Assembly: GCF_900625105.1 (NCBI RefSeq)
Contig: NZ_UYYD01000012.1
Span: 1-64,000, forward strand
Direction of reading: 5' to 3'
Length of the DNA stretch: 64,000 nt
Origin: Agathobaculum sp. Marseille-P7918
GTDB lineage: Bacteria > Bacillota > Clostridia > Oscillospirales > Butyricicoccaceae
Under the pieces are notes generated by a model, which did no database searches, was not told the DNA's origin, and worked only from the letters and a program-made list of their open reading frames with translations. The position numbers were made by a program, and so were the translations under genes. Every line of letters begins with the position of its first letter. The first letter of the stretch is position 1. Positions 33,580 through 42,789 of the stretch are shown piece by piece.

Positions 33580-33740
33580 TACGGCGAACCATTTCGTAAA
33601 TTGTCCATATAGTAACTTCCCTTACCATATCTTTTCAAGTTGTGATGCCCGGCGGCTGGTCAACTTGCACAATTTTCCTTGAAATACAACGGCTTACCAT
33701 GGCTTTTCAAAAGTCAAATTAGCAAGAAATTAGCAAGGAG
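33576..33740 (+). repeat. Element end 1: att-adjacent repeats
   Basis: From the anticodon position rightwards the sequence (AGGAGTACGGCGAACC, then ATTTCGTAAATTGTCCATAT) is repeated at 40328-40365. Two 20-bp direct repeats at 33621-33640 and 33693-33712 (CTTACCAT..CTTTTCAA) differ at four positions. A perfect tandem repeat of AAATTAGCAAG covers 33716-33737. These look like integrase or Xis arm sites at an element end. Confidence 0.55.
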
Positions 33741-33816
33741 AGTTGGATAAGGCCGATTTTCCGATGGAAAATCCCGCGGGCTTCGTCAAAATGACGATGG
33801 AAAACAGGAGGTTATT

Positions 33817-34029
33817 ATGAACACATCGAACGAAAAACGGACGCCCCAGAACAGAACTTACACCGTGGACGACATTGCATCCATTCTCGGCGTCGGCCGC
33901 ACAACGGCTTATAAGCTGGCAAACTCCGGTCTCTTCAAGACTGTTCGCGTCGGCAACATGATCCGCATTTCCCGCAAGTCCTTCGAGGACTGGTTGGGCA
34001 TGGAGCCGCCGGAGGATGAAATCGAATGA
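33817..34029 (+). CDS. Excisionase-like winged-helix protein, copy 1
   Basis: A 70-residue DNA-binding protein. The HTH YTVDDIASILGVGRTTAYKLANSG is followed by a wing with TVRVGNMIRISRKSFEDWL, the fold called excisionase-family. ACAGGAGG precedes the ATG at 33817. It stands next to an att-like end without an integrase gene, and a shorter paralogue with its own end lies at 40546. A role in excision or in control of the neighbouring cargo is inferred. Confidence 0.8.
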   Translation: MNTSNEKRTPQNRTYTVDDIASILGVGRTTAYKLANSGLFKTVRVGNMIRISRKSFEDWLGMEPPEDEIE

Positions 34030-34063
34030 TCGGATGCAGATGAAAAATATAAATTGGAAAAAC

Positions 34064-34104
34064 AGAAATCCCAGACTACCCGTGGTTGGTGGTTTGGGAT
34101 TTCT
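34064..34104 (+). terminator. Terminator after HTH copy 1
   Basis: AGAAATCCC at 34064-34072 pairs with GGGATTTCT at 34096-34104, followed by GCTTTTCC. An AGAC/GTTT extension strengthens the stem. Confidence 0.6.
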
Positions 34105-34178
34105 GCTTTTCCTGTACCGCACAGCATTGTGTCGGGCAATCAAATAAAATACAGCTTCCGGGCAGGGGAGCACCGTGC

Positions 34179-34210
34179 AAAAAACCGCGTGGATTATCAC
34201 GCGGTTTTTT
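34179..34210. terminator. Strong bidirectional terminator
   Basis: AACCGCGTG and CACGCGGTT pair around GATTAT, with A residues on the left and TTTTTT on the right (34205-34210). It separates the HTH gene from the surface protein gene. Confidence 0.82.
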
Positions 34211-34319
34211 CTATATAACAAAATTCCTGGAAGGGAGGTGATACCGCTGCGCTTTGGCGCAGCAAGATGCAGCGGTCAAACCGATGGGAGAACAAAACTA
34301 CAAAGAAAGGGATGAGAAA

Positions 34320-37300
34320 ATGGAATTTTTGAAAAAACGCTTCAAGCGGGTAACTTCTATGGGGCTCGCGCTGCTGTTGGCGGTGTCAGCGTTCCCGTCT
34401 GCGGCCTTCGCCGCATCGGAAAGCACACTGGCCGAGGTCACGGCCAAGTTCCTTGACGCGGAAAACGGCAAGGAGATCACCGCGCCGGAAACCTACCGTG
34501 TCACGCATGAAGAAAAGTCGCCGCAGGAGATTGAGAACTACACCTACGTCGATTACACCGAGAGTGTCGAGTACGTCTACTCGCACAAGGACCTGACCTA
34601 TATTGTCGGCTACCCGGACGAAAGTGTCCGCGCGGACGCATCTATGACCCGTGCGGAAGCCGCAACCGTGTTCTACCGTTTGTATGACGGCGATTATCCG
34701 GCGTTTCAGCGGCGTATGTCCGGCAGCACGTTTGAGGACGTACAAACCGGCCATTGGTTCTACAAGGAAGTCGAAACGCTGTACAACAGCGGTATTGTGG
34801 ACGGCACGGGCGAACACAAATTCTCGCCGGACGAGCCGGTGACCCGCGCTGAGTTCGCGGTCATGGCCGCGCGTTTTGCTGGTCTGGACTATGAGGGTGG
34901 CAACGTCTTTGATGATGTTCCGGTCGGTCACTGGGCGTACAGCTATATCAATGCCGCAGCCAATGCAGGCTGGGTGGAAGGTTACCTGGACGGCAGTTTC
35001 CGGCCGGACGAGCCGATCAGCCGCGCCGAAGTTGTGCGTCTGGTAAACGGCATGATTAACCGCAGCGTAACGCTGGACAAGCTGAAAGCGCTCGGTGTCA
35101 AATGTCCGTACAACGATCTGCCCGAAACCCATTGGGGCTATTGTGACCTGATGGAAGCGACGGTTTCGCACAGTGCAGAGGAATGGCACGGCCTGTCTTA
35201 CCGCGACGGCAAGTACAATATCATCATCGAGAAGTTTGTGGATGCCAGCGGTAAGGAGCTGGCCGAGACTGTGACGACGGAAGGCAAGGCCGAGACCGCA
35301 CCCAAGACGATTCCGGCCTATGAGTACCGCGGCTATATCCGCACAGTCACCTATCAGTACACGAACGGTGATGCGATTCCATCCATCGAAAAGACGGTGA
35401 ACGTCAAAACCGCGAACGTGGGTGATGCCTTGACCTATACGGTCAAGCTGTCCAACAATAAAGCTGCTTCGTCTGCGTGGAAAGAAGTCGTGCTGACCGA
35501 TGCAAACCCGGACGGCCTGACGTTTGTAGACAGCAGCGTGTATGTCGATGGCAAGTCCGCGGAACACAGCTTCAAGGATGGCGTGCTGTCCGTGCCGGTG
35601 GGCGATATTGCCGCTGGTCAGACGGTCACGGTGACCTTCAAAGCTAAGGTGAATGCGGATATGTATAACCAGATGATCTACAACACCGCCGTTGCCGAAG
35701 GGACAAACGGCATCATCAAGGATGAGGACAGCAACGAAACTGGCAAGTATGAGGACACGGACGACGGCGTGTATATCAACAAGGGCGACACCGCGCCCTA
35801 CGTCACCAAGGAAGCGGACAAGTCTTCTGCCAAGGTTGGCGATAAGTTGACCTACACAGTCACGCTCGGCAACGCGGAAGGTGCGGTCTACGAGATCGAG
35901 AACGCCGCTATGAGTGATATCATTCCGGTTGGGCTGGATTTTGTGGACGGCAGTGTGCAGCTTGATGGAGCGACAACGAAGTATTCTTTTGACACTGCAA
36001 GTCGAACCCTGACGGTGCCGCTGGACAGCATCGCCCCGGCGAAAGAAAAGACAGTCACGTTCTCTGTGACGGTCAATGATGCCGCTTACGGCCAGACGAT
36101 TTACAATACGGCCATTATGACGGGCGACAATATCCCGGACACCGAGGGTAAGGACAACGGCGTTTCGGTTGGCGACGGCAAAGCCCGTCCCAGCATCGAA
36201 AAGACAGCGGACAAGGCCGCTGCCAGCGTGGGCGACAAGATCACCTACACGCTGACGCTGTCCAACAGTGAAACGGCGACTGTGCCGGTGCAGAACGCGG
36301 TGGTGAGCGATGTGCTCCCGGATGGCCTGACGTTCGAGTACGGTTCTGTTATGCTGGACGGTGTGAATACGTCGGATTACACCTATGAGCAAGGAAGCCG
36401 CCTGCTGACTGTGAATGTCGGCAGCATCGAGCCGGACACCAGCCGCACGGTATCTTTCGTGGCGACGGTCAACGAGGACGCCTACAACACCACAATCCAG
36501 AACCTTGCGACCCTGACCGCCGACAACACCGAGTCGGTGCAGGACAAGGACGACGGCGTTGTGGTCGCAGACGGCCGCACCGACCTGACGATCACCAAGT
36601 CGGTCAACACGGCGACGGCCAAGGTGGGCGACAAGCTGACCTACACGGTGCAGGTATCCAACGGCGCGGGCGCGCAGGTCAATATCCGCGATGCTAAGGT
36701 GACTGATGCTATCCCGGACGGATTGACCTTCTACGGCAATGTAACAGTGGACGGCTACTCCGCTGCCTATCAGTACGACAATGCCAGCGGCACACTGACC
36801 GTTCCGTTGGACAGCATCGCGCCCGGCCAAACCAAGACGGTCTGCTTTGATGTGCTGGTGAACAGCAATGCCTACGGTATGACGATCGAGAACACTGCGG
36901 TTGCTTCCGGCAGCAACGCGCCGGATGGTGAAGCAACAGACGAGGGCGTTACCATCGAGGAAGGTCGTGCCGATGGCCGCGCGGGCGCAAAGTCGGCTAA
37001 CAAGACGACGGCGCGCGTGGGCGATACGATCACCTACACGATCACGCTGCAAAACGGCGCGTTGGCAACGGCGGACTGGACGGACGTGACCGTACTCGAT
37101 GTGCTCCCCGAGGGCGTGACCTTCACGGGAAACGTCCAGAAGGACGGGCAGGCGACGACGGAATATTCCTATGACGCTGCGTTGCGTACGCTGACGCTCA
37201 CGCCTTACGCGATCGCGCCGGACACGCAGGTGGTGTATACCTTTGACGTGACGGTGGACGAGGGCATGCAGGGCGAGTTCATCGTCAATACGGCGGTGCT

Positions 37301-38744
37301 ACATGACGGCGAGGACACCACACCGCTGCCGGACGCGGGCGTGCAGATTGACGAGGGCGAAGCTGACCCGGTCGTCAGCAAGTCCGCAAATGTAGCCGAA
37401 GCCGAAGTAGGCGATATCATTGCTTACACTATTACCGTGAAAAACGGTGATAAGGCCACAGCACCTTGGCGGAACGTTGTGGCGTATGACACGCTTCCGG
37501 CTGGTGTGAAACTGGTTGGCAACGTATATCTGGACGGCAAAGTTGCACTGCACAAGCTGAGCGGCAATGCGCTGTCCGTGCTGGTGGGCGATCTCGCAGC
37601 AGGCGAGAGCATGGCCGTAACCTTTGATGTACAGGTGCTTGACGAAGCAGCCGGTACGACGCTGCAAAACAGTGTCACCGTGTCTGGTGACAACGGCAGC
37701 GGCACGGCGACCGATGACGGCGTGACCGTCCCGGAGGTGGAGCCGCAAAACCCTACTGACCCCACCGGCTTCTATATCACGAAGGACGTAGATAAGACGG
37801 TGGTGAATGTCAGCAAGGGCGCGGCCGATGAGCAGAAAATAGCGACTTTTACGATCATTGTTGGCAACAACGGCAAGGAGCCGTGGAAGAATGTCGTACT
37901 GAAAGACACGCTGGACACGTTGGTGGTGACGCCTGTATTGCAGGATAACGTCTATGTGGACGGCGTACTGAACAATAAGTGGAGCTTTGCAAACAAGGTG
38001 TTCACCTTGGAGCTGGGCGATATTGCGCCTGGCGCGTTCCACGAGGTTAAGCTGACCGTGCAGTTCAAAGCGGACGCGGGCGGCAAAACCTATGTCAACT
38101 ACGCGACCGGTGCAGGCGATAACGGCAATGCGACCGGCCAGTCCCCGGAGGTTGAGATCGTCAGCGCAGTCCGCGAACCGGTGACGGATATTCATTATCA
38201 GCTATTCAATGGCTACGGCGATGGCAACTGGCGGCCGGGCGACCGCATTTCCTTGCAGGAAGCGTGCACCGTGGCGTACCGCCTGATTGCCAACGGCGGC
38301 AATACTTGGCTGGAGCGTGGCACGGTGACGGTGCCGGACTATGAGTACACCATCCCGGAGGAAGCGAAGTATTTCGTTTCCATCGGTGTGCTGCCTGCCA
38401 GTGTATTCGACACGACGCAAATGACCGAGGATACCGACTATGAGGTGAACTATGAGATCACGGATAAAGGTTATCTTCGCATTTGGGCGACGGCGGCGCA
38501 GCTGAATACGCTGGTGAAGTACGTTACGGGTGCGAACGCCGGTGTAAGCGGCGATGTGTCCCGACTGACGTTTGCCAAGGTGATCTGCCAGCTCACCGGA
38601 CGCGACACCAGCCCGGATACCACGGACTACAGCGGCAATGTTCAGTATTTCCCGGACGTCACTTCGTCTGTCGATCTGGTGACCGAGGTTTCGCATGAGC
38701 ATGATTATGTGCTGGATGTGGACGGCAACGAGTATTGGATTTAA
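34320..38744 (+). CDS. Large surface protein: SLH domains and DUF11-type repeats
   Basis: A 1,474-residue secreted protein. The signal peptide (KKRFKRVTSMGLALLLAVSAF to AFA) precedes three SLH-like segments (about residues 85-260; GYPDESVRADASMTRAEA, FSPDEPVTRAEFAVMAARF, FRPDEPISRAEV) that should bind secondary cell-wall polymer. Seven repeats of about 115 residues follow (about 355-1300), each with a KTxxVGDxLTYTVxLSN start and a DGLTFVxGSVxxDG middle: the DUF11/conserved-repeat beta-sandwich type. The C-terminus has another SLH-like half (FRPG-type GNWRPGDRISLQEA). No LPXTG is present. AAAGAAAGGGA precedes the ATG. It is probably an adhesin or S-layer-attached stalk. Confidence 0.82.
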   Translation: MEFLKKRFKRVTSMGLALLLAVSAFPSAAFAASESTLAEVTAKFLDAENGKEITAPETYRVTHEEKSPQEIENYTYVDYTESVEYVYSHKDLTYIVGYPDESVRADASMTRAEAATVFYRLYDGDYPAFQRRMSGSTFEDVQTGHWFYKEVETLYNSGIVDGTGEHKFSPDEPVTRAEFAVMAARFAGLDYEGGNVFDDVPVGHWAYSYINAAANAGWVEGYLDGSFRPDEPISRAEVVRLVNGMINRSVTLDKLKALGVKCPYNDLPETHWGYCDLMEATVSHSAEEWHGLSYRDGKYNIIIEKFVDASGKELAETVTTEGKAETAPKTIPAYEYRGYIRTVTYQYTNGDAIPSIEKTVNVKTANVGDALTYTVKLSNNKAASSAWKEVVLTDANPDGLTFVDSSVYVDGKSAEHSFKDGVLSVPVGDIAAGQTVTVTFKAKVNADMYNQMIYNTAVAEGTNGIIKDEDSNETGKYEDTDDGVYINKGDTAPYVTKEADKSSAKVGDKLTYTVTLGNAEGAVYEIENAAMSDIIPVGLDFVDGSVQLDGATTKYSFDTASRTLTVPLDSIAPAKEKTVTFSVTVNDAAYGQTIYNTAIMTGDNIPDTEGKDNGVSVGDGKARPSIEKTADKAAASVGDKITYTLTLSNSETATVPVQNAVVSDVLPDGLTFEYGSVMLDGVNTSDYTYEQGSRLLTVNVGSIEPDTSRTVSFVATVNEDAYNTTIQNLATLTADNTESVQDKDDGVVVADGRTDLTITKSVNTATAKVGDKLTYTVQVSNGAGAQVNIRDAKVTDAIPDGLTFYGNVTVDGYSAAYQYDNASGTLTVPLDSIAPGQTKTVCFDVLVNSNAYGMTIENTAVASGSNAPDGEATDEGVTIEEGRADGRAGAKSANKTTARVGDTITYTITLQNGALATADWTDVTVLDVLPEGVTFTGNVQKDGQATTEYSYDAALRTLTLTPYAIAPDTQVVYTFDVTVDEGMQGEFIVNTAVLHDGEDTTPLPDAGVQIDEGEADPVVSKSANVAEAEVGDIIAYTITVKNGDKATAPWRNVVAYDTLPAGVKLVGNVYLDGKVALHKLSGNALSVLVGDLAAGESMAVTFDVQVLDEAAGTTLQNSVTVSGDNGSGTATDDGVTVPEVEPQNPTDPTGFYITKDVDKTVVNVSKGAADEQKIATFTIIVGNNGKEPWKNVVLKDTLDTLVVTPVLQDNVYVDGVLNNKWSFANKVFTLELGDIAPGAFHEVKLTVQFKADAGGKTYVNYATGAGDNGNATGQSPEVEIVSAVREPVTDIHYQLFNGYGDGNWRPGDRISLQEACTVAYRLIANGGNTWLERGTVTVPDYEYTIPEEAKYFVSIGVLPASVFDTTQMTEDTDYEVNYEITDKGYLRIWATAAQLNTLVKYVTGANAGVSGDVSRLTFAKVICQLTGRDTSPDTTDYSGNVQYFPDVTSSVDLVTEVSHEHDYVLDVDGNEYWI

Positions 38745-38765
38745 GTGGAAGTAAAATAAGGAAAC

Positions 38766-38790
38766 CCCCCGTTTTTGCAAACGGGGGATT
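38766..38790. terminator. Shared terminator between convergent genes
   Basis: CCCCCGTTT at 38766-38774 pairs perfectly with AAACGGGGG at 38779-38787 around TTGC. T tracts are short on both sides. It lies between the surface protein and the ATPase gene. Confidence 0.75.
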
Positions 38791-38802
38791 TCAGTTGGTT
38801 GC

Positions 38803-40155
38803 TTATATAGAGTGTTCACCATTTTTCTGCTGTAGGGCTACCCCAATCAACCGGTCTATCTGATCTGCCATAAAAAGCGGGATGTTCAACACATCATCAT
38901 CCAGTTTCAGATTATCCAGCGAGAACCGGATACGGAGTTTAACTTGATCCGGAAACAATTCTTTAAATTTCTTGAGGCTCTTGCTGGTAGTATTGGATTC
39001 GGACTTGACTTCAATGGGGAAAATATCGTTTTCACGCTGAATCAGGAAATCCACTTCATAAGGAGGATTTGTCTGTGCCCAGTATCGGGGAGTCACTTCA
39101 AACTGTGTAAGCAAAGTCTGAAGTACAAAATTTTCGGTTAACGCACCCTTGAATTCGGTAAATAACCGATTGCCCTCGCCGAAGGCGGTCGGCGCGAGCT
39201 GCGCCAGTCGGCGGAGCAGTCCCACATCTACCAGATAAATCTTAAAAGCAGAGAGGTCATCATAAGCAGACATCGGCAGGCCGGGGGCAGTGCTGCGGTA
39301 GATCTTATGCACCAGACGGGCATCTACCAGCCATTGCAAGGCATCCTCATATTCACGGGCCCGTGCCCCTTCTTTGACGACCTTGTAGATAAACTTTTTG
39401 TTTTCCCTTGCCAGCTGGGACGGTATGGACTTCCAGATCATCGAAATCTTGGGGAATTCGCTGATATTGGGGTGTTTGGCAAAGTCACGTTCATAGGCGC
39501 CAATGATCCCGGACAAGGCTTCCTGCATGGCCTCTACATCCCGTGCCTCCGTCCACATCTTGACGGGTTCGGGCATACCGCCGGTCACATAGTACATCTT
39601 CAGCTTCTCATACAGGGGGTTGAAGAAGGCATCAGGGATCGGTTCGATGGTGTTTACTGTCTCCAGATATTTTGCAAGATTCGCATCCCCGTTGGCAAGC
39701 AGGAACTCGGTAAAGGTCATGGGGTCGATCTGCATGAAGTTGACTTTGCCGACAGGGAAAGAAGAAGGCTTTGCCAAGGCAATCCCCAAGAGAGAGCCGG
39801 CGCAGGCGATGTGATACTGCGGCGCATTCTCGCAGAAATACTTCATGGAATTGATGACCTTGGGGCAGTCCTGTACCTCGTCAAAAATAATGAAGGTCTT
39901 TTCCGGCAGAATTTTCTGACCACTTGCTAGCATCAGATTCTGCAAAATCCGGTCTACATCTTTTGTGGTTTCAAAAAACTGTTTGTATTCTTCGTTTTCA
40001 TCAAAGTTAAAATAAGCAGTGTTTTCGTAGTAGCGTTTGCCGAACTCTTTCAGAATCCAGGTCTTGCCCACTTGACGCACGCCTTTCAAAATCAGGGGCT
40101 TGCGATAGGGGGAATCCTTCCAGTGCAGCAGCTTGTTCAAAATCAATCGTTCCAT
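38803..40155 (-). CDS. DUF4143-type AAA ATPase
   Basis: A 450-residue ATPase of the archaeal/bacterial AAA_14-DUF4143 class. Walker A GVRQVGKTW is at residues 25-33 and Walker B is FIIFDEVQDCP, followed by the sensor CAGSLLG. The DUF4143 half includes YYVTGGMPEPV and the PD-(D/E)xK nuclease-like end EVDFLIQRENDIFPIEVKSE. Such proteins are common in gut anaerobes and their function is unsettled, with suggestions of defence or toxin roles. The ATG at 40155 is taken with GGTGG upstream; an ATG at 40176 is possible. Confidence 0.85.
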   Translation of the reverse strand: MERLILNKLLHWKDSPYRKPLILKGVRQVGKTWILKEFGKRYYENTAYFNFDENEEYKQFFETTKDVDRILQNLMLASGQKILPEKTFIIFDEVQDCPKVINSMKYFCENAPQYHIACAGSLLGIALAKPSSFPVGKVNFMQIDPMTFTEFLLANGDANLAKYLETVNTIEPIPDAFFNPLYEKLKMYYVTGGMPEPVKMWTEARDVEAMQEALSGIIGAYERDFAKHPNISEFPKISMIWKSIPSQLARENKKFIYKVVKEGARAREYEDALQWLVDARLVHKIYRSTAPGLPMSAYDDLSAFKIYLVDVGLLRRLAQLAPTAFGEGNRLFTEFKGALTENFVLQTLLTQFEVTPRYWAQTNPPYEVDFLIQRENDIFPIEVKSESNTTSKSLKKFKELFPDQVKLRIRFSLDNLKLDDDVLNIPLFMADQIDRLIGVALQQKNGEHSI

Positions 40156-40327
40156 ATACGCACCACCATCACACAATTATACGAGATTTAGCGTTTTTCA
40201 TCACACTTTTATTATATGCAAAAATGATGGAAAATACAAGCCGAATCACATAATTATATGCTTTGGGGGTGGTTTGGGCACATGATTCTTGATAGTCTGG
40301 GAAAATTCAAAGATGCAACTGTATCGA

Positions 40328-40373
40328 AAGGGGTACGGCGTACCATTTCGTAAATTGTTCATATCATATCTTC
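40328..40373 (+). repeat. Element end 2: copy of the att-adjacent sequence
   Basis: GGGGTACGGCGTACC, then ATTTCGTAAATTGTTCATAT, repeats the sequence right of the tRNA scar at 33576. The match starts at the anticodon position, so both copies are ends of related elements. The tRNA part itself is not present to the left here. ATTAGCAAGGAG before the HTH gene is also shared. Confidence 0.6.
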
Positions 40374-40545
40374 CCGTGTTGTTTCTTCGCAAATTGTGTC
40401 GTCTAGAGGTAGGACGATTTGTATAAATTCCCCCGAAATATGCTGCCTTACAACCGTTTTTCAAATGCCGTATGAGCAGGAACCCCTTGTGACAGGGGGC
40501 TTTCAGGGGCCATTTCAAAATGCTATTAGCAAGGAGGATCGTTTT

Positions 40546-40722
40546 ATGAGCACCAACGAAAAAGGGACGCCCCAAAGCAGAACATACACCGTGAATGACA
40601 TCGCAGCCATTCTCGGTATCGGCCGCGCTACAGCCTATAAGCTCGCCAACTCTGGATTGTTCAAGACGATCCGCATCTCCAGAAAGGCCTTTGAGGATTG
40701 GCTGAAGATGGAGGAAGAATAA
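40546..40722 (+). CDS. Excisionase-like protein, copy 2 with shortened wing
   Basis: A 58-residue paralogue of the protein at 33817, identical over most of the HTH (TYTVNDIAAILGIGRATAYK). It lacks six wing residues (VGNMIR in copy 1), which corresponds to an 18-bp in-frame deletion between LFKT and ISRK, and it ends earlier. AAGGAGG precedes the ATG at 40546. The wing contacts DNA in this fold, so binding may be altered or lost. Confidence 0.75.
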   Translation: MSTNEKGTPQSRTYTVNDIAAILGIGRATAYKLANSGLFKTIRISRKAFEDWLKMEEE

Positions 40723-40723
40723 T

Positions 40724-40757
40724 TTATAGGAGCGTCATATATATGACGCTCCTATAA
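40724..40757. terminator. 34-bp perfect palindrome, probable bidirectional terminator
   Basis: TATAGGAGCGTCATAT at 40725-40740 is followed directly by its exact reverse complement to 40756, and one more base pair extends it. It lies between two converging genes, 1 bp after the HTH stop and 18 bp before the ATPase stop. A hairpin with almost no loop is expected; T tracts are weak. Confidence 0.6.
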
Positions 40758-40774
40758 TTAATACTAGATTTCGA

Positions 40775-42307
40775 TTAATACATTATTGATAGCTCATTAC
40801 AAAGTGCGTAATGTATTACCAATTCCCACCCGTTGTTTGTAAGCACTCCGGTATCGCCTTTGTGGTTCCAGCGCCACTGGAAATGTTCGCCATTCCGGTT
40901 AACATTTCCCCAAAAACCAACTCTGTAGAAATCCTCAAGAATATCTTCACATCTTTCATCCCAAAATGCCCTAGCTTTACTCCCTTTTGCTGCATTTTTC
41001 CGGATTTGCTCAGGCGTTGTAATTTTGGAACCACCTCGTAATAATCTAATCACCATTTCAATTTCTTCACTAGAGTATAGCGACTGTAATTCTTGACGTA
41101 TCTCAGTAAGACTATTTTTAGAGTATTCCTTCCGCAACGTATCAAATGCCGCTTGCGTAAACGAAGTATCATTGCAATGTAGGCTATCATTTTGCGCCGC
41201 AATAAGAAGTCGAACAATATCTCGTGGCTTATTCCATCCTTGGTCAAGTATATAAGCGACGGCATCTTTCCCATGAATTTCTTTTGGAAACCAGTCATAA
41301 AATTGGGGAGATTGTTCTGGAGCAGCAATCGATATTCGCTTCATAAGTATTTTAATAATTGGATGATCCAGCGAAGTAGTATTGCTGTAATACCATCTGA
41401 TAGGGGCACTATATCCATCTATTATTTTATTTAGCTCTCTGGTCTGAATAAATCGATCCATTGCGTATATGATTTCATTTCGAATGGCAGCAATAATTCT
41501 TACCTTACCATAACCATTTATTCTATGAATGGTAAATAATATATCTCGGATTAATGTCAGATCTCTTTTAAATAATTCCGAGTCGCCATAATAAGCTTCC
41601 ATTTCATCAACAAAAATGTAATATGGGATGTCTGTTTTGTTAAGTTTCTGAAATAGTTGCTCACAATGCTCGACAATAGATATTAATTCTCTATAAGCAG
41701 CCTCACTTTTTGCAACTTTATCAAATTTGGCATTTGCTTCTGCAGAAAGGCCAGCGGTTTGAGATGCTTGTATAGAAACACTTAGTGATGACAAGGAAAG
41801 AACTCGTTTATCTTGAGATGAAAAGCTGATTTTATTGACCTCTTTTACAAACTTATCCCAATTATCGTCATTTTCAAATAGATTATTCGAATTTTCTTCA
41901 CTGTCATCTACTATCTTTTTAAAAAATACCCATCGCCATATATGCAGGAACTCCACTTTGTTCGGCTGTATTTCCCCGCTTATGTCAATTAGTGCAGTCA
42001 TTTTTTTTGCAACAGCATCCATATTGCTCTTCTTTATTTCTTCAAAATCGCTTTTGAAATAAATAAATGAAGTGCATGAAACGGGATCGCGTTGCTGAAT
42101 AAGATTCTGCAAATAATATAATATGGATGTTTTTCCTACACCTTTATATCCTGAAACCAAAAATTTCCGTCCATCAAGCAGACTATCAATTGGCAATTCT
42201 GGAGGAATAATAAAACTCTCAAAAAATTTTTTGCCTTGGTTTGTAGCAATTTCGTCTTTTGCATCAGGCATTCCTGCATAAATGTCTTTTATAGAAATAT
42301 TTTGCAT
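40775..42307 (-). CDS. P-loop ATPase of Sll1717-like type, unknown role
   Basis: A 510-residue NTPase. Walker A GYKGVGKTS lies at residues 53-61 and Walker B is YYIFVDEMEAYYGD, with a STAND/Orc-like arrangement of a C-terminal helical and winged region (LRGGSKITTPEQIRK, then FWDERCEDILEDFYRVGF). It resembles the P-loop ATPase group named after cyanobacterial Sll1717. GGAGGG precedes the ATG at 42307. The gene is much richer in A+T than its neighbours, so it was probably acquired separately. Lone ATPases of this kind in islands are candidates for phage defence, but no effector domain is visible. Confidence 0.75.
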   Translation of the reverse strand: MQNISIKDIYAGMPDAKDEIATNQGKKFFESFIIPPELPIDSLLDGRKFLVSGYKGVGKTSILYYLQNLIQQRDPVSCTSFIYFKSDFEEIKKSNMDAVAKKMTALIDISGEIQPNKVEFLHIWRWVFFKKIVDDSEENSNNLFENDDNWDKFVKEVNKISFSSQDKRVLSLSSLSVSIQASQTAGLSAEANAKFDKVAKSEAAYRELISIVEHCEQLFQKLNKTDIPYYIFVDEMEAYYGDSELFKRDLTLIRDILFTIHRINGYGKVRIIAAIRNEIIYAMDRFIQTRELNKIIDGYSAPIRWYYSNTTSLDHPIIKILMKRISIAAPEQSPQFYDWFPKEIHGKDAVAYILDQGWNKPRDIVRLLIAAQNDSLHCNDTSFTQAAFDTLRKEYSKNSLTEIRQELQSLYSSEEIEMVIRLLRGGSKITTPEQIRKNAAKGSKARAFWDERCEDILEDFYRVGFWGNVNRNGEHFQWRWNHKGDTGVLTNNGWELVIHYALCNELSIMY

Positions 42308-42446
42308 GCTAACCCTCCATGATGAGATATTATATAATTATTTGCCCAACAACAATTAAAATTTCACCACTATTAACATACATATTATAATACCATTGTT
42401 TTCAAATTTCGGCAACAAACAATCTGTCTATAGCGGCTTCATTTTG

Positions 42447-42477
42447 TGCCATAGGTTTATTGCCTATGGCATTTTTT
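42447..42477 (+). terminator. Rightward terminator
   Basis: TGCCATAGG at 42447-42455 pairs with CCTATGGCA at 42463-42471, followed by six T residues. Confidence 0.75.
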
Positions 42478-42789
42478 GCACCCTAAACCACCCTGAAAGG
42501 AGTTGGAAATCCCATGTATTTTCTTTTCTAATCAGCCGGAGTGTCACCGCCCATAGGTTTTCCCTCCGGGCTATCCAGACGGCATAGAGGCTGCCTTTTC
42601 TCTAAAAATCAACACTTTTTCAAACCGCCGAAAGTCCAATGGTATGAAGTCAAGCAGGTGATGCAAGAAAAAGTTTCGAGAAAACGAGAAAAAACACAGC
42701 ATAGATGGCAAAAAGGCAACACCAACCAAAGCCCTGCCTCTGAGAAATTTTGAAACAGAGCCTAATTGTCAGAGTGATAAGCGATATGC
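42478..42789. other. Noncoding stretch left of the IS110 copy
   Basis: I see no gene here. GAAAGGAG at 42496-42503 is a good ribosome site, but the ATG after it reads only five codons. The stretch is probably the 5' region of the conjugation module that the insertion sequence has separated from the gene at 44356. Confidence 0.4.

Noticed and set aside
33535-33600. Complete tRNA-Arg gene
   Set aside because: Only the 3' half aligns. The bases where the 5' acceptor, D arm and 5' anticodon stem should be do not pair, so it is an att scar rather than a functional tRNA.
34386-37052. 888-codon open frame on the minus strand
   Set aside because: It is antisense to the SLH/DUF11 surface protein, whose repeats and signal peptide are clear. 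The minus-strand product is rich in Arg, His and Val without domain structure and arises from the high GC content.
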